A DNA stretch of 64,000 nt from Perkinsus marinus ATCC 50983 (taxonomy: Eukaryota > Perkinsozoa > Perkinsida > Perkinsidae): contig NW_003201290.1 of the NCBI RefSeq assembly GCF_000006405.1, positions 40,230-104,229 on the forward strand, read 5' to 3'. The notes under the pieces are model-generated. The model was not told where the DNA came from and made no database searches. It saw only the letters and a list, made by a program, of their open reading frames with translations. Within the stretch, counting starts at the first letter, position 1. Each line of letters opens with the position of its first letter. The translations under genes were made by a program, and so were the position numbers. Of the stretch, positions 32,995-43,582 are shown one piece after another.

Positions 32995-33959
32995 TTACTG
33001 TACGAACTTGTCCTCGCGTACAAGTAGCTTACGCCCTTGAAAATCGTACTCGTTAAACTTCTCTGAAAGGATAAGCCATAAAATAATGCCGACAGTATCC
33101 TATGGTAGTACTCACCGATAGCCTTGGCAGTGCCCTCCTCATCTTCGAAGAGAACAGTAGCGAAACCCTTGGAACGGCCGTCCCAGCCCTCGGCGATATC
33201 GACACGAATAACTTCACCGCATTCACGGAAAAGATCTTTCAGGTCTTGCCAGGCGGTCCTCCAAGGTAACTGAAGTAACTACTGATAGCAGTATGGTAGT
33301 AGCCAGCTTTACATTGCCAACATAGACGAGTCTGCCTTTGTCACGAGGGCCCACACGTAGTGGTCTGAGACCGCCCTTGCCCTTGTAACCCTTGAAGCCC
33401 TTGCCCTTGCCAGCTGAGTAGGAGGAGGGGGAGCATATCAATGATGTCGGGCTACCTATGACTTACGGAATCCCCAATCCGAATAACCCTTCCCTTTACC
33501 CTTCCCTTTGCCCTTGCCCTTGCCCTTGCCACTACGGGGAGAGCCTATAACACACAACCCTCGATGATCGAAAACAGTTGCCGATCTGACTACCATTCTC
33601 AGATCTGGGCTTGGCAGGGCCACGGTCTTCTCTGACGAAGATTTTCCTCTCACCCAATTGCGTCTCATTGAGTGTGTCAATAGCCTTATCCACAGAGCTC
33701 GCCTCCTTGAACTCGACGATTCTAAGAGGCGTCAATCAATGACGAAGAGTACAAGCCTTTGACTTACCCGCAGCCTTTAGATTTCCCATCGTGTCTAGTC
33801 ATAATTTCGACCGACACGACAGGCCCGACCGCCTTCATGTGATCACCGAGTTCATCCTCGGTAATCTGAGGTGACGATGCTCCTCATAGATGTGGTGTAA
33901 TACCAACTTACCGTCCAATCGAGATTGCCAACATAAACACACTTTTCCTGCGATGCCAT
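32995..33959 (-). CDS. RNA-binding protein with two RRMs and Gly-Lys linker
   Basis: RNA-binding protein, probably in mRNA processing or storage. The start at 33959 gives MASQEKCVYVGNLDWT, an RNP2 motif. Later exons read LGDHMKAVGPVVSVEIM, then IVEFKEASSVDKAIDTLNET and ERKIFVREDRGPAK. A linker of about nine Gly-Lys pairs follows (two GKGKGKG tracts), then the second RRM: RLVYVGNL, DLFRECGEVIRVDIAEGWDG, SKGFATVLFEDEEGTAKAI, FNEYDFQGRKLLVREDKFVQ and TAA at 32995. The motif GRKLLVREDK at the end of each RRM is typical of tandem RRM proteins. Introns are short. No target RNA can be inferred. Confidence 0.85.
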
Positions 33960-34678
33960 ACTGCTTCCTTTAAGTACTTCTATCAATAACTATGTATCCG
34001 CTGTGTCGGAAGTAGCACTAGAGCGCCGCTCGCCACGTTAGGAAAATAATATGCCTAATAAGGTAACCAATCCAAACAGGTAATTATGAGGAACAACAAC
34101 TCCTGACGATCGCACATGAACTGCGTCGAGCAAAATAAGGAGATTCAAGTCTGTGCAAGTTGGCAAGATTTGCTCTTCTTGCATCGACACTCCGAAAAGA
34201 AGGGCTATAACCTCTTATGAATTGCTCCTTAAGGCGTACCACAAAAGTAGGAATTCCTAACGCTCCTTACTCAGCTATATGGCCGGTATAAGCTTGTCCC
34301 GACGTGTATCGTAGTTCGGTTCGGTGATTGGGCTTTGGGTTGCCCTCCTCCTACGAGTCCATTCGTGTTTGAGTCTATGCCCTTGCGTTGTCTTTTGTTA
34401 TTCTTCCTCGGATTTTGTCCTACACTGATCATCATCATCATCGCCGTGTGGTCATAGCACTCATAGAAGATGACCTCGCTCTTGGAAGACCCAGCAGATG
34501 AGTGAGTGGGCGTTGCCCCCTGAGTGAAATCAGACTTGGGAAAACCAACAAAATCAATGATAATCAGAAAGCCGAGTGTCTGTGTGGCGACAGTATAGAC
34601 CACATAGTGCTCTTCAATGACTAACAATGCATCGCTTCATGCCAGAGACTATAATGAGATGTTGCTGTCAGTATTGAA
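33960..34678. other. Intergenic or upstream exons, unresolved
   Basis: 5' flank of the RRM gene and region before the PDZ-like gene. The first exon of the latter may be here, but I could not identify it. Confidence 0.4.
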
Positions 34679-36691
34679 GAGGCCGATGAGGACGTAGACC
34701 CTCCAGTGGAATTAGATCCTCTTGCAGAACTAGATGCGGCATTAACTCGCTATATCTCCCGATATGGATATTACAGACTCAACCGTCGTGACAGTAGGCA
34801 TACATCATACCATCACACCGACAACTCAACGATCTCAGGCGATGAGATTGGCCCTGAACGCCAAAGGTCAGCCATCGCTATACTAGCCAGTCTAAAGTCC
34901 AGAGATCACTTATCAGTAAAAGGCACTCCTATCGCAGAGGCATGCTCCTATCGTCACGTAGGTCCTGCCGTTTTCGACGCAACCGTCTAGGAGACTCCAG
35001 GGTCGAGGTAAGGCATGATGTCGTGAATTTATGGTATGATAAACGCCACTGTTCGATCAGGGGCATTCAGTCAGAACGATAGGGAACCAGGGCAACTCAC
35101 AGATGTGGGGACTACTTATTATTACGTTGGAAACCCGTCTTAACAACTACTGCTGTTTAGGCGGAATATGAGTCGTTCATGGGCGACTTGGTAGAGGAGA
35201 CTTCAGAGATAGTCGCGCGCACTCGAGCCACGCTAACCGAGAAAGCCCGTCGTCATAGTACGCCAACCACCGTGAGGAAACGACCGTAGCATTGAACCTC
35301 AGGAAAATCTAGGAGTCAGAAGCTTGAACATAATGGGAGCTCCGAAGAGTAGGACGATTATCCCGATGGTCGAGACCCTAACAACCGTGCTTAGTTCGGA
35401 ATCTGGTAGCACCTCGTGGGACGGCTCCTCAGCTAGAGGAGACGAGGAAGAAATAAACATAACCTTGCAGTGTCACAGCGATAGGGAACATATCGGGGAC
35501 GATGGTGACTGCGGTATGAGGCTCGATTGGAAAAGGGTGAGTTATGCGACCTAATCTGCCTGCAGGGCAATCCATTTGTCTTGCTGTACATTCTGCTTCG
35601 GTCATTGCTCAGTATCTTCCGAAGGTGGAATCAGTTGTCGAGGGCGGAATCGCCTTTGGGTGTGGAATTCGAGGCCGCGACGAGATTATACGCATAAACG
35701 CGATTGACGTTAGACTAGTTGGCGAAGCGCGCTTCCGTGATATGTTGAAGTAACCTCTCATTTCCTGCGGGGGGCAGTATCGTGTAGCACTCCGATGGCT
35801 GTTAGATTCCTTCCGGTCACGCTCACTATACGGAGGCTCAAGTGCGTCAGTGTCTCTGATCCCCACCCCAATGGTGATCCCCAGGACCGGGGCTCCACAG
35901 GTTAGAATCCATTCCCAGTTCCCTCAGCTGAGCTCAGGAGTGTCCTCACCAACTCAGTCTAGTGCCCAAATACCAACGGGGATTTCGCAAAATTTCCTCG
36001 GAATTCCCCCGTTGTCATCAGCAAGTGCCGTCGACTGTGCGCATATTTTCCCGCACCGACCCAGGAAGTGTCTTCCTTCTCATAGACAGCATTTCGAATG
36101 TATCAACTCATCCTCGAACTGTGGTATACCACATCGCATCGCTACCTTGCCTCGGTTGGAATATTTGTGTCAAGCCTTCTGTAAAAGGGGACCTCTCGTG
36201 TCCGTCTTCCATCAGGAGCCTATTCGCCTGATTTCGAGAAGTTATTGGAGGAGTTACGCAGCGTCTTACCACCTCCCAGTATTGACGCGTTCAAAGATCG
36301 GATTTCAGTGATACATGACCATTTAAACGCCCTACATAATGAAGCAAGTCGCGGACATGACTTTTCAGTGTACTCGTCACGAACGTCCTCTGCAGTTAGC
36401 GGGAGTAACCGAGTCCATGCATGACCTATATCGAGACCTCCGAGAGGAAGTTCTAGTGGAAATTCGGCGCCTGCAAGATGATGCCAAAAACGTGATCGTG
36501 GGAGATCCTTCCACGAACAAGCCAGGTTAGCTGGTGTCTATCACCGCCGTGTTCCACGCCCTATTTCAGGGGAAGAGTCACCACCATTGGACAAGGCGAG
36601 CACACACACCGTTCGAGTCCAAAAGGGTAAGATCACGATAAACAAGAAGGATCTTGACGAGGTGAAGACATCGCGGATTTTGGCGGAATAG
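34679..36691 (+). CDS. PDZ-like multi-exon protein, 5' end unresolved
   Basis: Scaffold-like protein of unknown role. Exons in order: EEADEDVDPPVELDPLAELD to about 34990; EYESFMGDLVEETSEIVART near 35170; an acidic exon with LDWKR near 35530; a PDZ-like core VESVVEGGIAFGCGIRGRDE followed by IIRINAIDVRL (the GI-x2-GDEI-x2-IN pattern of PDZ domains); RVALRWLLDSF; then helical exons FEKLLEELRSVLPPPSIDAF and REEVLVEIRRLQDDAKN; and a last exon ending KDLDEVKTSRILAE with TAG at 36689-36691. Dispersed repeat copy 5 is in an intron. No ATG is in frame in the first recognised exon, so at least one exon is missing. Confidence 0.6.
35925..36068 (+). repeat. Dispersed ~140-bp repeat, copy 5
   Basis: CTCAGCTGAGCTCAGGAGTG, AAATTTCCTCGGAATTCCCC, ending GTGCGCATATTTTCCCGCAC; lacks part of the middle block. 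In an intron of the PDZ-like gene. Confidence 0.8.
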
Positions 36692-37154
36692 TTTCCCTCT
36701 TCACTAGGCGTTGCGGCGTGATTCTACTGCGAACGATTCCCATGATGAGAATGATTTCTACTATATAGCATCATGTTCTTATGAACCACCTCTGATTACT
36801 GATGTCTAATATGACACTTTTACTATGTCCCTTCTTTGCGTTATAGTGAATACAACTGCGACTAGAACATCCCCGAGCGTAGCAGTGACATGCTTACCAC
36901 GACCATCGATCATTGGAATTGAGACCTCAGTTCAATTGAATGATTTAACCCAACAAACCGAGACAAGGCGAGCATCGCTCGGCTGCCTTTGGTAGTCTGT
37001 ATATCCACACTACCAGAAGAGGTTTTAAAGTACTCAGGAGTTCATACCACTCAAGTGTGGCACATTCTTGTCAAGGAAAGGCGTATACGAACGTGATTAA
37101 CTCAGCACCGAAGTCAAGACGGTGAACTAGCACTTGGTTATCATGGGTGAATCA
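36692..37154. other. Intergenic, no feature recognised
   Basis: 3' flanks of two convergent genes. Confidence 0.5.
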
Positions 37155-37924
37155 CTATTGGCGTTGCTGCATTATGCGGCAAGGATTTCCTCCTGCAATC
37201 ACACGAGGAGGGACGTCCTGAACTCAAAAACGTGACATCTCCTCACAACCACCGTTCCTCTACTCGAGTAACAACACTGCCAGGTTGTATGATACAGTCG
37301 TCGCCTATGGTCAGGCCAGACATGACAATTGTACTTGTCCCAATGCTGACGTTATTTCCTATTCTTATGGGACTGCCGGACAGGGCCCACGTCCCTCGAG
37401 CGGAGGCCGAGCGCCTATGCTGAGTGGTAGGACCAGCAACACGTGAGCGACTTACGGATGGTCAACAGCGTAGAGGTGAACGTCGTGACCAAAATGAACC
37501 TTGAGAAACAAGAGTGTTAGCACGAATGCCCGACAGTCGCGACTGACATCATTCCCTATCTCCACTGTAGACGCATCTAAGATGACCAACTTCGGTCCAG
37601 CTGAGAAGGAATCGCCAATGCTGATATTGAATCCGAAATCACAGCGAAATGGCGGCTCAATGTCCACCTTATCACCGCAAGCTCGTAGCAGTTCTACGTG
37701 GAAGAATCAACTAAATGATCACATCTGTTGCCTCTAGACCGACCTCGTAATATGCCCTTCCTAGTGTTGCCGACCTCTGAGGGTTGCATGTTATCGCTGG
37801 TTGCGTTGTATCGTTCGCATAGACCTTTAGCTCGCGAATACCACTTTCTGAATACATCAACCTCTAGCTTGAATAAACTACCGCTTCTCATTAACGCCAT
37901 GTATTCCTCCTCCGATGCATTCAT
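37155..37924 (-). CDS. Maltose/galactoside-type O-acetyltransferase, copy 1
   Basis: Trimeric left-handed beta-helix acetyltransferase moving an acetyl group from acetyl-CoA to a sugar. The start at 37924 gives MNASEEEYMALMRSGSLF, the N-terminal helix region (KGLCERYNATSDNMQPSE). It continues [20 protein letters not shown], the family's signature, then HLYAVDHP with the catalytic-site His, RIGNNVSIGTSTIVMSGLTI and GDDCIIQPGSVVTR, ending DVPPRVIAGGNPCRIMQQRQ. Short introns separate the exons. It is the most diverged of the three copies. Introns and eukaryotic neighbours show it is resident, though the family is mainly bacterial. Confidence 0.85.
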
Positions 37925-38019
37925 TGAAAGGATCCAATGTGGACTTCAGCGATTTACTGCGAACTCAACATAACATCGCTGACACGAAAATGATAGAAAA
38001 TGCTGTCGAGTCAAGCCAC

Positions 38020-38921
38020 CTAGTTGATGCCATTGTCCAGAAGGAACTTCTTCTCTTGTTCTGTTGGCTCTAGGGGGGCCGCTTTGATCACTTTACATGG
38101 ATTCCCAGCTGCGATCATGCCAGGGGGAATATCCTGATAATGGCCGATAGAGAGTAGAGGCGTGCTGACTTACCTTGGTAACAACACTGCCTCCCCCTAT
38201 AATGCAACCTGACCCGATGGTGACTCCTGGGAGGACCACAACACGGCCTCCGATCCACACGTCATCTCCTATCGTAATTGGTGCGCCATATTCTATGAGA
38301 TGCTTACGCGCCGAGGCTGCCCTCCTAACATGAAATAACATAATCAACATAGTTCAAATAAGCGCGATAATGCAATATCTATATCGGTGATTCTATCTAG
38401 CAATAACCACAAGCATCGCCAGCTCAAAATTCGAATCCAGTCCTGATATACCCGACTCACGGATGGTCCGCGGCGTAAAGATTCACACCAGGCCCGAGAA
38501 AGACCTACAAGATATTCAAGTTCGGCTAAAAACTTTCGACCTTACGTTGTTCCCGATCCGGACAGGACATGTGTCAAGTATGACAAGATCGTAGTTGGAA
38601 TAGAAGTTATCACCGATATATATATTGGAGCCATAATCACAGCGGAAGGGCGGCTCAATGAAAGGGCTTTTGCCACAGCTACCCAGAGCGCCTATAAGGC
38701 AACTCTCGACGCCCGATCTCGATCAGCTGTGAGCTACCTTTCAAAAGTCGCTCTCTAACTTGAATGAAATCAGTTGCATCATCGTCGGTTTGGTTATACT
38801 GCCTACACCACACCTTAGCCTTGGCTCGGAGCTGTATAAGGCCTTCTTTCATCGGGTGATAAAGCTCCCCACGCAACATACGCTCTCGATTATCCTCATC
38901 AGAGACGATCTTAAGTGACAT
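38020..38921 (-). CDS. Maltose/galactoside-type O-acetyltransferase, copy 2
   Basis: Same family as copy 1. The start at 38921 gives [20 protein letters not shown] and [16 protein letters not shown]. Middle exons hold the FRCDYG-type signature and the H-x5-P segment. One exon (about 38172-38300) encodes [20 protein letters not shown] with [18 protein letters not shown]. The end is [20 protein letters not shown] then [19 protein letters not shown] at 38020. The beta-helix exon is almost identical to that of copy 3, while the rest is diverged. Confidence 0.85.
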
Positions 38922-39245
38922 CACTAATACTCCTCAAAGCTAACCGTCCTCCTTGTATTCAACTGACCAACTTTCTCGATCATAATAATCGACCAATTTC
39001 TAAACTTTCCGTAGACTAACAACGTTAAAGTGTCGTGAGGTGAAAAATACTAGTAAGTTATATATTTCAAGACTGCTACAGGCCGCGAATACCTCGTTTT
39101 TCACAGAGTATTACGCCACCTCACATAAACGAGTGAGACTCCATTGAATTCAAACATGCAGTTAGTATTAGTGACGATGTCAAACACAAGTCGGTGGTTG
39201 AGTCAAACTTCATAACAACTGTAGAGTGAACGCAGACACAGTCTT

Positions 39246-40077
39246 CTAGTGAACGCAAGGACTTCGCGAGTCGTACGGTATCCCATACTTCTTGAAAAAT
39301 TCCTTCTCTTCATCGGTAGGCTCCATAGGGGCCGCCTTGATAGGTCTACATGGATTGCCAGCCGCGATCGTGTGCGGAGGGATATCCTGACATCACCATG
39401 ATGCGTGACCAGCAGTATAGACACTTACCTTGGTAACAACACTGCCACCTCCTATAATGCAGCCTGACCCGATGGTGACTCCTGGGAGGACCACAACACG
39501 GCCTCCGATCCACACGTCATCTCCTATCGTAATTGGTGCGCCAAATTCGACACAGGTAGCCCGCCCGGCAACGGAACGCCTAGAGGGAGTAGTGACAACA
39601 ACGATGGTCGGCAGTGCCGACTTACGGGTGCTCCGCTGTGTACAAATGTACGCCTGGACCGAGTAGAACCTGTGTATAACTCTGGCAGACACAACATCTG
39701 CATCACTCACATTGTTCCCGATACGGACTGGGCAACAGTCCAGTATAGCAAGGTCGTAGTTAGCGTAAAAACCATCCCCTATGAATACATTGAAGCCGTA
39801 CTCGCATCGGAAGGGAGGTTCAATAACCGCTCCTTCACCGCACGCTCCGAAGAAACCTAAAACGCCATCGAGTGAGAAATGCCTGTGTGGAACGCCAAAT
39901 ACCTTTCATGAGCTCTTCTCGTTGCGGACAGACACCAGTGACGGAGTCATCGGTGGCATTGAACTCTCTACACCACAATCTAGCTGTGGTCCTGAGCTCA
40001 TCCAGTCTCGCCTTGCCAGGGATGTACAGCTGTCCACTCGACATGCGCTCGACGTTCTCGTCCTCGGTGAGATCCAT
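39246..40077 (-). CDS. Maltose/galactoside-type O-acetyltransferase, copy 3
   Basis: Third tandem copy. The start at 40077 gives MDLTEDENVERMSSGQLYIP and LWCREFNATDDSVTG; a near-start upstream codon is TTG, not ATG. The FRC-YGFNV-type exon with a GDGFYANYDLAILDCCPVRI region follows, then the beta-helix exon [20 protein letters not shown] with [18 protein letters not shown]. The end is DIPPHTIAAGNPCRPIKAAP and EPTDEEKEFFKKYGIPYDSR with TAG at 39246. It lies about 325 bp from copy 2, in the same orientation. Confidence 0.85.
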
Positions 40078-40490
40078 AGGGAAGGGGACGTGCACCAATT
40101 ATAAACTGCTGAAGGAAGTTTGACCACTACGACAACACACGGTAAATATTGCTCACCCTTCTCTGCCCCGATTAGCATGTGAAAGCTTCCAAAATGTAAA
40201 CTTTGGAGAATACATGAGATCTTGAGCGTGTATCGCATCTAGTAGACTAGCATATGTCGGCGTAGTGCGCTCTAGCGCAATCAAAAAACTGCCAGTGAAT
40301 CCAGCGAAGCGGTGGACAATCATGCGCTTTTATTTTCTCGACCGCCGCCCAAGGACCCTCGAGTGATTCTCCTAGACTCGAGCTTTAATTGAACTCCGCA
40401 TGAAGTGAAGTGGAAGCTGAGCGCGTCCGCTGAGTTACTCATCCATTCGAGTGGCAAACTTGCTAGTATCTGTATTCGTTACTCTCCTCA
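40078..40490. other. Divergent intergenic region
   Basis: Between acetyltransferase copy 3 (minus) and the ceramide-synthase-like gene (plus). No motif recognised. Confidence 0.5.
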
Positions 40491-42147
40491 ATGACTTTCG
40501 TCCGGCGTTTTTTCTCCCAGAATTTGAAAGACGCCGCCCTGCAGTTGGTTGGCATGGTCCTGAGCCTGTGGGCCCTGCCCAGTCTACACATAATGCTCAG
40601 GGTTGTCAGGGAGAGGCAGGCCCTTAAGCCCGATACCTACCCGCAGATGACTGATTTGTTTTTGTCGGTCTTATGGGCTCTGCTATTCGCACTTGTACAA
40701 CACTTCTCAAGGAAGGTAGTATTCGGGAGGAATAGAGGACGTTGGGGTGGGTCAAAACACATATGCAAACTGCCGATGTCCGCGATGTAGGAGGACGTAT
40801 TATACATTGATTATTTACTATAGGCATATATTACTATATACTAAATGGTATAATAGCCTTTTGATACTATTGTATATACTCATATCTACAGCAATTATGA
40901 TTGGTATTTTTTATGTTCAATATTAGATCGTATACTGGTAGTAGCTGGAGTAGGTACTGACGACCATTGGATATAGGATTATCCCTAGGACGGCATCCTG
41001 GTCTTTGGAGGTGTGGGCCGCTAAAGTATTTACGACAATGCTTACCACACTCCTGTGAACTTACTCTACTTAGGTGGGGAGGTTCTCCAACTCAGTATAC
41101 AAGCTATTCGTTCACCTCTCATTCACTTTAATCCTACTCGTAGTGCTCCGTGACCAACCTTGGCTCCCACCGGTCATGGGTGGACAGTAAGTACCTTATA
41201 CAGAATCATTCGTCCCCGAGCCAATGCTTGTCAGAGGATTCACAGTCTATTGTTGGACCAACGGTTTCCCCTTCCAGCCGCCTGTTTCCGCTCTCACTAG
41301 AACCTACCAGGTAGGCTCATTCGCGGACCTACTTTGTATCTTTAAGTTTCAACCTCAGGCCGTCATAGGATATCTTATGTGTGAGGCTGCAACCCATATG
41401 ATTCGGGAACGCGATCGCCCGGATTTCACGGAGCTTATGTTACACAACTCCCTGGTGAGTTCTCATATACCCTCGAGCCGTAACTCTGCCACACTCATAG
41501 GTCCTATTGCTCACCGTGTGCTCCTACCTCGGCAATTACGTCCGAATGGGGTCCTTGGTGATGCTCTCCAACTTCGCCCCTGATGTTATTGGTGAGTACC
41601 ACTCGTCCTGTAATTTACCATTCCTTACTGTCAGTGTATATGGCTAAGTCGCTAGTGGACACACCCTGGTCGGGTGGGATACTCATATACATCCCTCTGG
41701 CGTTAACCTATTTCTATGGCAGACTTTACATCTTCATAGGGTACTTCACCACCTGCTTATAATGATCTATCACTGATGCTCGCGCTCAGGTACTTGTTCC
41801 GTTCGGTGTGGATCGAGGCACCTAGGATGGCCCCGGAGGAAATACAGGAGTACTGGAGTTTCCTCGTCACCCTTCTGTGCGTAATGCTGGTCATGAACAC
41901 TTACTGGTAGTGCAATAGTCATCTGCAATAGAGACTGCTGTCGGCCCACGTGCCTCATAGGTTCGTCATGATCCTTAAGATTGGTTTATTCATCCTCTCC
42001 ACGGGTCAGAGTAGAGATATCCAAGCCAACCTGTCGGCTATAGACTTGGATAGTAAGAAGGCAGTTTTGTCTCCCCGTGCTGCGTCGGCTCGGAATCAAC
42101 ACCCGCTGTCGGCTTCTGGGAAGAAAAATAACAGAAAGAGCGAGTGA
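40491..42147 (+). CDS. TLC-domain (LAG1/ceramide synthase-like) membrane protein
   Basis: ER membrane protein of the LAG1 type, which acylates sphingoid bases. The start at 40491 gives a hydrophobic N terminus (LVGMVLSLWALPSLHIMLRV, LFLSVLWALLFALVQHF). Then RFSNSVYKLFVHLSFTLILL with LRDQPW, CEAATHMIRERDRPDFTELM, LTVCSYLGNYVRMGSLVMLS with DVIG, FLVTLLCVMLVMNTYW, FVMILKIGLFILSTGQSRDI, and a Lys/Arg-rich tail. These follow the TLC order. The catalytic His-His of ceramide synthases would lie in ELMLHN: the second His is Asn here if the intron is placed as I read it. The neighbouring sphingosine kinase genes (12 kb away) act in the same pathway. Confidence 0.75.
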
Positions 42148-42432
42148 ATCTCCAAGGAATAACAGTTCACCACGGTCACGTGTCTAGTTTGCAGTGACAG
42201 TGTCGTTTTTCCTCCTCTTCCTCCATATCCCTCCCACAGTGGAATACGCTGTACTATTGACGGCATAAGTATCGTTATGACGTAGTACCGTAGCTCGTTC
42301 ACAAAGGAGCATTATGGTTCCGAGTATCCCACCGAGCATTCACTTGTGTCAAAGTGCCTATCAATCATCGCCTGGACGGAGTGCATGTTATCCTAACAGC
42401 CGATTTCTCCTCCTCCCCTTAGTTGATTCTTC

Positions 42433-43461
42433 ATGTCTGGGAGATCATTGTTCGAAGTGTCCGGGCTCGACCGTCAGGGTCATTTTGCCAGTCTGGACTC
42501 TCTAGTGGAAGCTCGACAGGCTACCACCGAAGTACCAGTGAACCCTGAGGAGTACATCACCAGCATGACTGACGACCAAGTGAGGGAGAAGGCTCGGTAG
42601 TGATGGAAGGCCGTTGGTGATGGCTAAGGTGGTGGTAGGTTAGCGGCCGTTGAGGATCCGCTCAAGAATGCCGAATCTAATACGGACATATTCCAGAACT
42701 CGGACAGTGACGAGATGGAGTATGATGCTGATCTTTTGGGGTAAATGAATCTCACTTGTCGGTTTATATATGCCTTTCATCAGTGGCCCCAAGCCCAAGG
42801 GTGGATTAGCGAAATTGACTTCGGGAATAAAAATTCCTGGTTTCGTCACCCAGCCAGATAAATACACCAAGTACTACCTGTACCGAAGGGTTCATTGGGT
42901 TAAAGGGCATTTAGGTATTCTCTAGACAAAGTCGACTCGTTGGGAAGGGCTGCTAACGAGCGGGTGGCTGTGGACTTCATTTACAAACTACGTGGAGAAG
43001 AGCCGCCCGATGGGGTCCTTCCTGCTACTTCATCGGATTCGTTCATTCCACAGTATCGGCGACCCTCGACTGGTGAGGACACCGCTATGGTGGGGGTGGG
43101 AGGCAGTTCGGGAGAAGTTGGCGTGAGAATGGTATGACGAATGTGGACGACGACTTCGTTGTCTATTATTGTGTGATAGGATAACTGCCGTGTGATGCCG
43201 GAGTGGACGCCCTTCAACCAAGCTCAACGGCGGAGTCGATCACGGTCATCTAGTGAGAGCCGACAGCCGCGTCGAAGGTTGGCTGAGGGGGAGCAGGGCG
43301 AGCAGCAGTACTCAGTTGAGAGGAAGGGAGCTGTAGGGGCCTTGAAGAAGTCTGTAGGAGTCGATGATTACATTCAGATGAGCATCACTACGGAGGAGGA
43401 AGATGAGGATGACGATGAGTATTCGGATATGCCCGGGCTGATGGAGCTCGATATCGACTGA
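42433..43461 (+). CDS. TSSC4: TSSC4-like U5 snRNP assembly factor
   Basis: Likely chaperone in U5 snRNP assembly or recycling. The start at 42433 gives MSGRSLFEVSGLDRQGHF. After acidic exons (SDSDEMEYDADLLG), it carries IPGFVTQPDKYTKYSLDKVD once a ~47-nt intron is removed between TK and Y. This matches the family signature VPDY-x4-HPERWTKYSLEDV. SNERVAVDFIYKL-type sequence follows (actual: NERVAVDFIYKLRGEE). The rest is low-complexity, Arg/Ser-rich (RRSRSRSSSESRQPRRR) and acidic (TEEEDEDDDEYSDMPG), fitting a spliceosomal helper. It overlaps no neighbour and shares the plus strand with the TLC gene 285 bp upstream. Confidence 0.65.
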
Positions 43462-43582
43462 GTGGTACTAGGTACTCAGTTCTCCACATTATTACGCCTG
43501 TTGTAAAGTTTCAATGTAACTTTGACTATGTTGTTGTTGCGTACACTACAATGAGAATATTGCCACAATTGTTTTTCAACAC

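Noticed and set aside
37155-40077. Recent bacterial transfer of acetyltransferase genes
   Set aside because: All three copies have several short GT-AG introns like their neighbours, so any transfer is old; bacterial contamination is excluded.
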